This document shows positions 56,447-64,000 of a stretch of DNA of 64,000 nt, one piece after another. Below the pieces are notes generated by a model. That model ran no database searches, was not told the DNA's origin, and saw only the letters and a program-made list of their open reading frames with translations. The DNA is taken from positions 248,001 to 312,000 of the forward strand of contig CAVYUG010000001.1 in the NCBI GenBank assembly GCA_963771655.1. The letters run 5' to 3'. How positions within the stretch are numbered: position 1 is the first letter of the stretch; the number at the start of each line of letters is the position of its first letter. The stretch comes from JAWVFM01 sp963771655. GTDB lineage: Bacteria; Actinomycetota; Thermoleophilia; Solirubrobacterales; 70-9. The translations under genes were made by a program, and so were the position numbers.

Positions 56447-58350
56447 GCGCGCGCTCCGTCGACGCCCTGCGCGGCATGCTCCACCGGAGCCTCTCCCGGA
56501 TGCGCCGCCACCAGAACTCGGCACGGGCGCTTGGCGAGCACCGTCTGCAGCGTCTTGCCGTAGAGGGGCGAGCCGTTCCGGTACCGCAGCGGCATCACGA
56601 TCGCAGCAGCGTCGATCGCCTTCGCCTCGTTGACGATCGCCTGCCCGGCCTGCCCCGGGCGCACGCGCTCGATCCTTCCCGAGACCCGCTGGCCCGCGAT
56701 GAGCTTGGCCTGCTCGATCTTGCTCTGCGCTTCGCTCTCCGCGACCTTGAGCTTGGAGTCGAGCGAGACCTCGACCGGCACCACCACCAGCGAGAGCACG
56801 TGGATCGCCCGCCGCCGCTTCGCGGCGAGCGCCGCGGCGGTTGCGATCGCCTCCTCGGGGAACGGGTCCTCGGCCCCGGTGGCAACGAGCACGCTTCGGT
56901 ACTCGACCTCGCGAACGCCGAGCGGGTCGAGCGTGGCGACCTTCACGGTCTGGCGCAGCGGCAGCCGCTGGCGGCGCCGGTAGAGCACGTAGATGCCCAT
57001 GCCCAGAGCCATCCAGACGATTCCCGCGATCAGAGTCGAGACGTTGAGGACCATGACGATGATCCAGGCGGCGAAGGTGCCGAGGCCGCCGAAGATCGCC
57101 GTTGCGGGCAGCTCGTGGCCGCGGAAGCGGAAGTTGAGCGCGGGCTTCCACGGTCGCTCGCGGTCGCCGTAGCGCGTTCGCAGCCGCACCACCGAGATGT
57201 GCGCGATCGTGAACGAGAGCATCGCGCCGAACGAGTAAAGGGTCGCCAGGAAGTTGAGCTGGCCCGGCAGGATCGTCAGCGCGGCGACGCCGGAGAAGAC
57301 GATGATGGCGATGTACGGCGTCTTGAACGTCGGGTGGATCCTGCGGAGGATCTCGGGCAGCTGGCGGTGTTGGCCCATCGAGTAGGTGAGTCGCGAGAGC
57401 CCTATCAGCCCGGCGTTGGTCGCAATGAACAGGATCACCGCGGCGAGGGCACCGACGTAATAGCGCAGAACGTCGGTCAGGCCCGCGCCGAGGCCCAGGT
57501 TCTCGACGATCCCGAGCACGGGGTCGTTGGCGAACTTGGTCCCGAGCTGGGTCGTGTACTCGCCGGCGTGGTGGACGACCGGCATCGCCGAGAGGGCGAC
57601 GATCGGGATCAGCGCGTAGAGGCCGACCACCGCGATGACCACGAGGCCGGTGCCGCGCGGGATTGTGCGCGAGGCGTCCTTCGCCTCCTCGGACATGTTG
57701 GAGATGGTCTCGATCCCGGTGTAGGCGACCATTCCGACCGCGATCCCGAGGGCGAAGTTCCCCCACGTCGGGGCGATCCCGAGGTGCACGTTGTCGATCA
57801 GCACCTCGGGACTGAGCACGAGGGCGATGCCGATTCCCACCAGGATCACCTGCGTCAGCAGGTCGCCGATGGCGAGGATCAGGTTGAGCTTCGCCGACTC
57901 CTGCGTGCCCTTCACGTTCAGGGCCGCGAGGGCGGCGATGACCGCGATCGAGCCGATGATGTCGCCGGGAGCGTGACCGAGCGGGCCCCAGAAGACCGCG
58001 AGGTAATGGAGCACCGAGTAGGCCGAGATGGCCGCCGTGATGACATAGTTGAGCATCTGTCCCCAGCCGGCGACGAAGCTGACGAGCTCGTTGAAGGCGT
58101 GGCGCGCGAAGCTCGATGACCCGCCGGCCTCGGGGTACATGACCGTCGCCTCGACGTAGGTGGCCGCGGTCGCGGCGAAGATCAGCCCGGAGATCATGAA
58201 CGTGAGCGGGGCCAGGCCGAGGGCGAAGCCGGCGACGACGCCGAGCGCGTAGTAGATCGACGAACCGACGTTCCCGTATGCGGTTGCGAAGAGTGAGCTC
58301 GTCCCGTGGACGCGGCGCAGCGTCTCCTCGCGGGGAATCCGCTCAGCCAT
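56443..58350 (-). CDS. APC-family permease with C-terminal universal stress protein domain (copy 1)
   Basis: 635 residues: 12 membrane helices (about 15-455) with APC features (GSSIYYALGVVAGFALGLAP, GGSSSFARHAFNELVSF, the discontinuous helix near VAYTGIETISNMSEE), then a USP-type domain (about 470-625). It is first in a coupled run of permease, small membrane protein, second permease, two RCK proteins and probably the FAD reductase. The KimA K+ importer has the same APC plus cytosolic USP-fold plan, which with the RCK neighbours makes K+ a reasonable, untested guess beside amino acids. Confidence 0.87.
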   Translation of the reverse strand: MAERIPREETLRRVHGTSSLFATAYGNVGSSIYYALGVVAGFALGLAPLTFMISGLIFAATAATYVEATVMYPEAGGSSSFARHAFNELVSFVAGWGQMLNYVITAAISAYSVLHYLAVFWGPLGHAPGDIIGSIAVIAALAALNVKGTQESAKLNLILAIGDLLTQVILVGIGIALVLSPEVLIDNVHLGIAPTWGNFALGIAVGMVAYTGIETISNMSEEAKDASRTIPRGTGLVVIAVVGLYALIPIVALSAMPVVHHAGEYTTQLGTKFANDPVLGIVENLGLGAGLTDVLRYYVGALAAVILFIATNAGLIGLSRLTYSMGQHRQLPEILRRIHPTFKTPYIAIIVFSGVAALTILPGQLNFLATLYSFGAMLSFTIAHISVVRLRTRYGDRERPWKPALNFRFRGHELPATAIFGGLGTFAAWIIVMVLNVSTLIAGIVWMALGMGIYVLYRRRQRLPLRQTVKVATLDPLGVREVEYRSVLVATGAEDPFPEEAIATAAALAAKRRRAIHVLSLVVVPVEVSLDSKLKVAESEAQSKIEQAKLIAGQRVSGRIERVRPGQAGQAIVNEAKAIDAAAIVMPLRYRNGSPLYGKTLQTVLAKRPCRVLVAAHPGEAPVEHAAQGVDGARA

Positions 58351-58455
58351 CGCAACCCATCACATGCATCTCGCGGCGCCTGGTGACGCGCGTAAGTTCA
58401 TCCGTCCTCCGCGTGCTCCGGCACCGCGCCATCAAACCCGAATATACGGCCGCCG

Positions 58456-59517
58456 TCAGGCGTGCCGCACGTGGTCGCGCTTGACCGCTGCAGGCGACGG
58501 GCATCCCAATAGGGTCAGCGCCAGCTCGAGCTCGGAGCGCAGGATCTCGAGCACTGATCGGGCCCCCACCTCGCCATCGACCGCGAGGCCCCAGAGTGCG
58601 GGCCTGCCGACGAGCACCGCGCTGGCGCCGAGGGCAAGCGCCACCGCGACGTCGGTGCCGCGTCGGATGCCGCCGTCCACGAGGACCTCGGCGCGGCCTC
58701 CGATCGCGTCGGCCACCTCGGCGAGCGCATCGACGGTCGGCGGCGAGCCATCGAGCTGCCGGCCACCATGGTTGGACACCACCACTCCCGCGGCGCCATG
58801 CTCGAGCGCAAGCTCCGCGTCGTCACCGCGCACGACGCCCTTCACGAGCACAGGGAGCTCGCAGCCGGCGGCCACGGCCTCGAGGTCGTCCCACGTGAGC
58901 GCATCGTCGACGAGGGCGAAGATCTCGGCCGGCGTCAGCTCGGCATCGGTTCCGCAAGCGGCCGCGATCGCGGGGGCCGTAGCGTCGACCCGAAAACCGC
59001 TGCGAAGATCACGCTCGCGCCGGCCCGCGCGCGGAGCGTCGACGGTGAGGAGCACGGCCTCGAACCCGGAATCGACCGCCTCGTCGAGCAGTGCCTGCGT
59101 GATCGAGCGATCGCGGAAGCAGTAGAGCTGGAACCAGCGCCTGCCGTCCGGTGCGGCGGCGGCGACCTCGGACGGCCTCGCCGTCGCGATCGACGAGAGG
59201 CACATCACCGTGCCCGCCGCGGCCGCGGCCCGCGCCATCCCCGCCTCGCCATCCGGGTGGGCCAGCGCCTGGAACGCGACCGGCGCGACCAGGACCGGCA
59301 TCGATACGTCGGCGCCGAGCACGCTCGCGGACGTGGTCGTCTCGGCGACGTCGACGAGGACTCGATAACGCAGCCGCCAGCGCCCGTAGGCCTCGACGTT
59401 CTCACGCAGCGTCCGCTCGTCCCCGGCGCCGCCGGCGAAATAGCCGAGCGGCCCGGCATCGAGCCGCTCGCCGGCCACCCGCTCGAAGTCGGCGACGTTG
59501 ATGAGCTCGGGCTCCAT
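58456..59517 (-). CDS. FMN-dependent alpha-hydroxy acid oxidase
   Basis: 353 residues of the lactate/glycolate oxidase family: N-terminal FAGGAGDERTLREN, the FMN strand MPVLVAPVAF, the Tyr of QLYCFRDR, the Lys in VLVKGVV, the active-site His in SNHGGRQLDG and the phosphate-binding LVDGGIRRGTD then GRP. Oxidises a 2-hydroxyacid to a 2-oxoacid with oxygen or quinone; lactate, glycolate or a longer acid cannot be distinguished. Ends about 105 bp before the APC-USP cluster on the same strand. Confidence 0.9.
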   Translation of the reverse strand: MEPELINVADFERVAGERLDAGPLGYFAGGAGDERTLRENVEAYGRWRLRYRVLVDVAETTTSASVLGADVSMPVLVAPVAFQALAHPDGEAGMARAAAAAGTVMCLSSIATARPSEVAAAAPDGRRWFQLYCFRDRSITQALLDEAVDSGFEAVLLTVDAPRAGRRERDLRSGFRVDATAPAIAAACGTDAELTPAEIFALVDDALTWDDLEAVAAGCELPVLVKGVVRGDDAELALEHGAAGVVVSNHGGRQLDGSPPTVDALAEVADAIGGRAEVLVDGGIRRGTDVAVALALGASAVLVGRPALWGLAVDGEVGARSVLEILRSELELALTLLGCPSPAAVKRDHVRHA

Positions 59518-59572
59518 CGGGCCCGAGCCTATCTGTGCTTCACGCCTGCTCGAGCGCCGCTGGGGACTGCGG

Positions 59573-61645
59573 CTAGAAGTGGACGATCGGGATGATCAGG
59601 ATCGCGACGATGTTCGCCACCTTGATCATGGGGTTGATCGCCGGGCCGGCGGTGTCCTTGTACGGGTCACCCACCGTGTCGCCCGTGACCGAGGCGGCGT
59701 GCGCCTCCGAGCCCTTACCTCCGTAGGCGCCGTCCTCGATCAGCTTCTTCGCGTTGTCCCAGGCACCTCCGCCGGCGGTCATCGAGATCGCGGCGAACAG
59801 CCCCACCACGATCACGCCGATCAGCAGCCCACCGAGGGCGTCGACCGAGATCAAGCCGACGATCACCGGCACGACGATCGGGATCAGCGACGGAAGGATC
59901 ATCTCGCGCTGCGCCGCGGCCGTCACGATCGCGACCGTCCGCCCGTATTCGGGTTTCTCGGTGCCCTCCATGATCCCCGGATGCTCGCGGAACTGGGTCC
60001 GCACCTCCTCCACCACCTGACCACCTGCACGCCCCACGGCCTCGATGGCGAGAGCGGCGAAGAGGTAGACCATCATCCCGCCGATGATGAGACCGATCAG
60101 CACCGCGGGCGTGGTGAGGTGGAACAGTCCGTCGAGGTTGAAGTTCGCCGGCGCCTCGTCGCCGAGCTCGATCTTGAAGGCGCTGAACAACACCAACGCC
60201 GCGAGGGCCGCGGAGCCGATCGCGTAGCCCTTCGTGACCGCCTTCGTCGTGTTCCCGACCGCATCCAATGGGTCGGTGACGTTGCGGACCTCCTCCGGGA
60301 GCTCCGCCATCTCGGCGATTCCGCCGGCGTTGTCGGTGATGGGCCCGAAGGCGTCGAGCGCGACGATCAGCCCGGTCAGCGAGAGCTGGCCCATGACGGC
60401 GATGCCGATGCCGTAGATACCGGCCAGCTGGTCGGCGCCGAGAATCGCCAGGGCGATCACGAGCGCGGGGGCGGCGGTCGACTGGAAGCCCTGCGCGAGG
60501 CCCTGGATGATGTTCGTTGCGTGGCCCGTGACCGACGCCCGGCTGATCGTCTTGACCGGCCGGAAGCGCGTGGACGTGTAGTAGTCGGTGATGACGAAGA
60601 GCAGCGCCGTCACGGCGATGCCGATCAGGGCGCAGAACCAGAGCTTGGTGTCCGAGGGGGCCGTGTCGAGGCCCTGGGCGCTCGAGAGGTGCACGTTGCC
60701 CATCAGCCAATGGGTGATCGGATAGAAGGCGATCGCGGAGATCAGGCCGGAAACGGCGAGGCCCCGGTAAAGCGCCGCCTCCACGTTGCCCGTTCGCGTG
60801 CGCACCGAGAGGGCACCGATGATCGAGGCGATGATCGCGACACCGCCGATCACAAGCGGGTAGATCGCGGCCTCGCGCGCCTCCTGGAAGGTGAGGACGC
60901 CGAGGAGCATCACGGCGACGGCCGTCACCGCGTACGTCTCGAAGAGGTCGGCCGCCATCCCGGCACAGTCGCCGACGTTGTCGCCCACGTTGTCGGCGAT
61001 CACCGCGGGGTTGCGGGGGTCGTCCTCCGGGATCCCCGCCTCGACCTTTCCGACGAGGTCGGCGCCGACGTCGGCCGCCTTGGTGAAGATGCCGCCACCG
61101 AGGCGGGCGAAGACCGAGATCAGCGATCCGCCGAAGCCGAGCCCGATGAGGGCGTCGACCGCCGCCTTGTCGCTCTTGCCGGCGACGATGAGGATCCCGA
61201 AGTAGCCGGCCACGCCGAGGAGCGCAAGGCCGACCACCAGGAGCCCGGTGACAGAGCCGCCCTTGAAGGCGACGTCGAGCGCCGGGGGCACGCCGCCCCG
61301 CGCCGCCTCGGCGACCCGGGAGTTGGCTCGAACGGAGAGGTTCATACCGATGAAGCCCGCCGACCCCGAGAGGACGCCACCGATGACGAAGCCGATCGCG
61401 GTGTCGACGTTGCGGAGGATCGCAATCAGGATGATCAGCGGGATCGCGACCACGGCGATGATGGTGTACTGGCGGGTCAGGTAGGCCTTCGCGCCCTCCT
61501 GGACGGCGCCCGATATCTCACGCATCCGGTCGTTGCCGGGCGATCGCGTCAATAGCCGCCGAGTGACGACGGCGCCATAGGCGACGCCGGCGACGGCGCA
61601 TACGAGCGCAACCACCACCCCGTAGCTCGTCAGGAAATCAGTCAA
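59573..61645 (-). CDS. hppA: K+-independent H+-translocating membrane pyrophosphatase
   Basis: 690 residues with about 16 membrane helices. PPi site motifs are intact: DVGADLVGKVEAGIPEDDP, ADNVGDNVGDCAGMAAD, and DAFGPITDNAGGIAEM. The K+-dependence switch reads GNTTKAVT: Lys at the position that is Ala in K+-dependent enzymes and Thr three residues on, the signature of K+-independent H+-pumping forms. It couples PPi hydrolysis to proton export and would recover energy from biosynthetic PPi. TTG start with a GGAGG about 13 bases upstream. A terminator-like hairpin ends 27 bp before the start. Confidence 0.95.
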   Translation of the reverse strand: MTDFLTSYGVVVALVCAVAGVAYGAVVTRRLLTRSPGNDRMREISGAVQEGAKAYLTRQYTIIAVVAIPLIILIAILRNVDTAIGFVIGGVLSGSAGFIGMNLSVRANSRVAEAARGGVPPALDVAFKGGSVTGLLVVGLALLGVAGYFGILIVAGKSDKAAVDALIGLGFGGSLISVFARLGGGIFTKAADVGADLVGKVEAGIPEDDPRNPAVIADNVGDNVGDCAGMAADLFETYAVTAVAVMLLGVLTFQEAREAAIYPLVIGGVAIIASIIGALSVRTRTGNVEAALYRGLAVSGLISAIAFYPITHWLMGNVHLSSAQGLDTAPSDTKLWFCALIGIAVTALLFVITDYYTSTRFRPVKTISRASVTGHATNIIQGLAQGFQSTAAPALVIALAILGADQLAGIYGIGIAVMGQLSLTGLIVALDAFGPITDNAGGIAEMAELPEEVRNVTDPLDAVGNTTKAVTKGYAIGSAALAALVLFSAFKIELGDEAPANFNLDGLFHLTTPAVLIGLIIGGMMVYLFAALAIEAVGRAGGQVVEEVRTQFREHPGIMEGTEKPEYGRTVAIVTAAAQREMILPSLIPIVVPVIVGLISVDALGGLLIGVIVVGLFAAISMTAGGGAWDNAKKLIEDGAYGGKGSEAHAASVTGDTVGDPYKDTAGPAINPMIKVANIVAILIIPIVHF

Positions 61646-61671
61646 GTCTTGTGGTCCTCCGTGGGCTCGCG

Positions 61672-61707
61672 AAAAAGACGTCCGCGGCCGGGCGGGACCC
61701 GGCCGCG
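61672..61707 (-). terminator. intrinsic terminator or attenuator between the DUF1844 gene and hppA
   Basis: On the minus strand, CGCGGCCGGG-tcccg-CCCGGCCGCG (61707 to 61683) is a perfect 10-bp stem with a 5-nt loop, followed a few bases later by TTTTT (61676-61672). This is the only textbook hairpin plus U-run I see in the window. It ends transcription from the rex-side genes, or works as an attenuator in the hppA leader. Confidence 0.7.
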
Positions 61708-61724
61708 AAGCGCGCGCAGTCTAC

Positions 61725-62159
61725 TTACCCCGTGCCCGGCGGCGTCCACAGCCTGGGCGGCGGCTCGGCCCGACGGCCCGTGGGCGGTACCTCGCCCTGA
61801 GGCTTCGGGGGCGGCGCCGACTCGCCCGGCTCCGCGGCCACGTCATCGCTCGCGGGCGGCCCACCGCCCGCCTCGCGCGCGTACAGCACCTGAAGCTCGG
61901 AAAGCGCTTCCTTGACGGCCTTGCCGGGCTCCGGCTCGAGCAGGTCGACGACGGCCCTCACCGCCTCGATGCCGATCCTCGCCTGCTCCAGGTCGCGCTC
62001 GTCCTCCTTGGCGATGCGTCGCGCCGTCAGGTTGACGAGCCCCGCGACGCTCTCGAGCAGCAGGTCCTGCACGCGGACCCTCCGGAGCTGCTCCTCGACC
62101 CGCTGACGAAGCTCCTCCTCGCTCGGCTGCCCTTGCTGTTGGGGGTCGTCCGCGGTCAA
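61725..62159 (-). CDS. DUF1844-like small protein
   Basis: 144 residues: a Gln/Glu-rich helical start, a conserved helical core (about 30-95; LLLESVAGLVNLTARRIAKE then DLEQARIGIEAVRAVVDLL) that fits DUF1844, and a Pro/Ala/Glu-rich tail. No enzymatic residues. TTG at 62159 shares TTGA with the stop of the upstream ligase gene and excludes the upstream readings that run through the ligase. Function unknown. Confidence 0.72.
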   Translation of the reverse strand: MTADDPQQQGQPSEEELRQRVEEQLRRVRVQDLLLESVAGLVNLTARRIAKEDERDLEQARIGIEAVRAVVDLLEPEPGKAVKEALSELQVLYAREAGGGPPASDDVAAEPGESAPPPKPQGEVPPTGRRAEPPPRLWTPPGTG

Positions 62160-63322
62160 CCTCTCACTCCAGTCCGCTCGGGAGCATACGTGCGGCGCGT
62201 GTCCTCGACGCAATCACGGTAGACGTCCTCGAGCGCGGCGCCGGACTCGAGCGCGGCCCGCGCGCGCATGGTCCCGTTCCGCTCCGGCGGCTCGACCTCG
62301 AGGCCGAGCTCCGAGCGCGCAGGCTCCGTCCACTCCACCAGGCGCTCGATCGACTCGCGCGTGGGCACGACCTGGCCCCGGCTGAAATCGATCATCGTTC
62401 CCTCGAGCCCGTAGCGGATCGCCCGCCACAGGTTCTCCTCCACCTCCCGCTGGCGAAGCGGCGCGGGCAGCCTGCCATCGTCGAAGTCGAGCGCCGCCTG
62501 CGCGATGCAAGCGGCGATCAGCGAAGCGAGTGAGAACGACTCGGGACCCCTGGTCTGCGCATCGCAGATGCGGAGCTCGACGGTGCCGAACCGGTGGTGC
62601 GGGCGTACGCTCCACCACAGCTGGGTCGCCTCGGAGACCGATCCCGTTCGCACGAGCAGGTCGACGAACTCCGCGTAGGCGGCGAAGTCGCCGAACGGCT
62701 CGTGGACCCCGCAGCGGGGGAACATCCGGGTGAAGATCTGCGTCCTGACGGAGGCCAGACCCGTGTCACCCCCGTCGAGGAACGGCGAGTTCGCCGACAG
62801 TGCAAGAAGGTCCGGCAGAATCCCACGAAGGTGGTCGCAGACGGCGATCGCGCGGTCCGCCCCTCGCACGCCGACGTGGACGTGGAGGCTCCAGGTGTTG
62901 TTGCGCTGAGCGACCCACCGAAGCTGCTCGGAGAGCTTGCGGTAGTGCGGCGTGTCGATGATGCGCTGGTCGAGATAGCTCGCCCACGGGTGGGTGCCAC
63001 TCGCGGCAAGCGCGACGCCCATTCGATCTGCGAGGGAGAACAGCCTCGCGCGGCGCTCCCGCTGGAGATCCGCGGCCTCGGCGAACGTCTCCCCCCGCCC
63101 CGACCGAATCTCAACCTCGGTGTCGATCAGCTCGCCCGCGACGGCCTCGGCCAGCAGCTCGTCGTCCCGGCTCGCCGCCTCGAGATCCTCGAAGCGGTGA
63201 GCGAGCTCGAGGCTCTCCGGGTCGACGATGGCGAACTCCTCCTCGAGCCCGACCGTGAAGTCGGTCGAGGACTCGAAGACGTCCCTTGCAGCTTCGAGGT
63301 CGACCCCGACAACCTGGCCCAT
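62156..63322 (-). CDS. GCS2-family carboxylate-amine ligase (YbdK-type glutamate-cysteine ligase)
   Basis: 388 residues. N-terminal TVGLEEEFAIVD with the metal-binding Glu residues, TEVEIRS, the LHVHVGV histidines, NSPFLDG, RFGTVELRICDAQT and the IRYGLEG segment, all of the GCS2 family. YbdK-type members make gamma-glutamylcysteine weakly or ligate other amines; in actinobacteria relatives also serve ergothioneine synthesis (EgtA), so I give no symbol. Starts 4 bp after rex on the same strand. Confidence 0.87.
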   Translation of the reverse strand: MGQVVGVDLEAARDVFESSTDFTVGLEEEFAIVDPESLELAHRFEDLEAASRDDELLAEAVAGELIDTEVEIRSGRGETFAEAADLQRERRARLFSLADRMGVALAASGTHPWASYLDQRIIDTPHYRKLSEQLRWVAQRNNTWSLHVHVGVRGADRAIAVCDHLRGILPDLLALSANSPFLDGGDTGLASVRTQIFTRMFPRCGVHEPFGDFAAYAEFVDLLVRTGSVSEATQLWWSVRPHHRFGTVELRICDAQTRGPESFSLASLIAACIAQAALDFDDGRLPAPLRQREVEENLWRAIRYGLEGTMIDFSRGQVVPTRESIERLVEWTEPARSELGLEVEPPERNGTMRARAALESGAALEDVYRDCVEDTRRTYAPERTGVRG

Positions 63323-63326
63323 CAGG

Positions 63327-64000
63327 TCACGCCAGGTAGAAGTAGAGCGCGTAGAGGAGGTCGACCGCGGGGCTCGAGGTGTGGACGGTCACCTCCGGCG
63401 GTACCTCGAGCAGCCGCTCGGTGTAATTGAAGACGATCTTCACGCCCGCCTCGACGAGCCGATCAGCGACCTCCTGAGCGGCGCTCGACGGCACCGCGAG
63501 GACGCCCACGACCACGTCCTCCTCCTCGACGACGCTCGTGAGCTCCGAGAGGTCGCGAACGTGCACCCCGCCGAACTCCTGTCCCACGAGCGCCTGATCG
63601 ACGTCGAAGATGGCGACGATCCGGAAACCGTGGTCCGCGAAGATGTCCGAGCTCGCGATGGCTTGGCCCAGGTTGCCGGCGCCGAACAGAACGATGTGGT
63701 GCTGGCCCGAGGTTCGGAGGATCTTCCGGATCTCCTCGACGAGAAAGTCCACCCGGTAGCCGACTCCGCGCTTCCCGAACTTGCCGAAGCCCGAAAGGTC
63801 GCGGCGGATCTGGGTCGAGTTGATGTGCGTGTACGCGGAGAGCTCCTGCGAGGAGATCGTCTCCTTGTCCATCTTGCGCGCCTGAATCAGGACCTGGAGA
63901 TAGCGCGAAAGCCGCGCCGCGACACCGAGCGAGAGCCGCTCGCCGTCCCCGAGTCCCGCGGCGCCGTCGGGCTCCGCCTCGATCGTGGCGGCGACGTCGC
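63327..64000 (-). CDS. rex: redox-sensing transcriptional repressor Rex (5' end beyond window)
   Basis: The frame is open to the right edge. At least 224 residues are visible: an upstream acidic, Ala/Gly-rich piece, then a winged-helix DNA-binding domain beginning near LSRYLQVLIQARKM and running through SSQELSAYTHINSTQIRRDLSGFG, then a Rossmann NADH domain with FGAGNLGQA and the domain-swap helix with YALYFYLA at the C-terminus. An internal Met 67 residues from the right edge would cut the DNA-binding domain, so it is not the start. Rex represses respiratory and fermentative genes until NADH rises. Candidate targets in this window are unproven. Confidence 0.92.
   Translation of the reverse strand, partial: DVAATIEAEPDGAAGLGDGERLSLGVAARLSRYLQVLIQARKMDKETISSQELSAYTHINSTQIRRDLSGFGKFGKRGVGYRVDFLVEEIRKILRTSGQHHIVLFGAGNLGQAIASSDIFADHGFRIVAIFDVDQALVGQEFGGVHVRDLSELTSVVEEEDVVVGVLAVPSSAAQEVADRLVEAGVKIVFNYTERLLEVPPEVTVHTSSPAVDLLYALYFYLA

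Overview
The window is uniformly GC-rich with dense, short-spaced genes, GTG and TTG starts, many stop/start overlaps and no CRISPR array, rRNA or complete insertion sequence. The gene content fits an actinobacterium, most likely the class Thermoleophilia (Solirubrobacterales-like): an alaS-ruvX-mltG-aroE-pilB/T/C cluster, Rex, a K+-independent H+-pyrophosphatase, WS/DGAT acyltransferase and secreted proteins of a type common in that class. The placement is inferred from gene types and order; no 16S or marker alignment was possible.

Layout. 1-14.4 kb: accessory and signalling genes (secreted proteins, a membrane HD-GYP protein, a flavin monooxygenase divergent from a TetR regulator with tandem operators, an SDR, a broken DUF559 nuclease gene between two 48-bp palindromes, a WS/DGAT acyltransferase, a GH5-like glycosidase, a hybrid kinase with its OmpR-type partner). 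14.4-27.3 kb, minus strand: a housekeeping and type IV pilus block in transcription order mnmA (fused to a NifU/IscU-like domain), alaS, ruvX, mltG, aroE, pilB, a second DUF559 gene, pilT, pilC. 27.5-34.6 kb, minus strand: membrane proteins, hisS-aspS, a metallo-beta-lactamase-fold hydrolase, a frameshifted formiminotransferase and an M29-like aminopeptidase. 34.6-46.3 kb: a delta-60 beta-propeller, tRNA-Met, acetyltransferase, MMPL transporter, PhoD-like phosphatase, a GGDEF plus HD-GYP protein, an EamA exporter, a GMC oxidoreductase and a small Cys protein. 46.3-51.7 kb: a heterodimeric ABC exporter pair, a lipoprotein, an HNH nuclease abutting tRNA-Gln. 51.7-64 kb, minus strand: an APC-USP permease pair with a small membrane protein and two TrkA/RCK proteins, an FAD reductase, a 2-hydroxyacid oxidase, H+-pyrophosphatase, a GCS2-family ligase and Rex (running off the end).

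Functional themes. Two c-di-GMP turnover proteins sit in the same window as the pilus motor ATPases. The APC-USP/TrkA run looks like an ion or amino acid uptake unit under nucleotide control. Rex and the pyrophosphatase point to redox and energy sensing.

The best candidate for something undescribed is the set of long palindromes. Two DUF559/AbiEi-type nuclease genes each have a roughly 50-bp imperfect palindrome 34-38 nt upstream of the same conserved codon. One also has an inverted second copy at its 3' end. A separate 46-bp palindrome family (13-bp arms, 20-nt loop) occurs twice with a compensated base-pair change.
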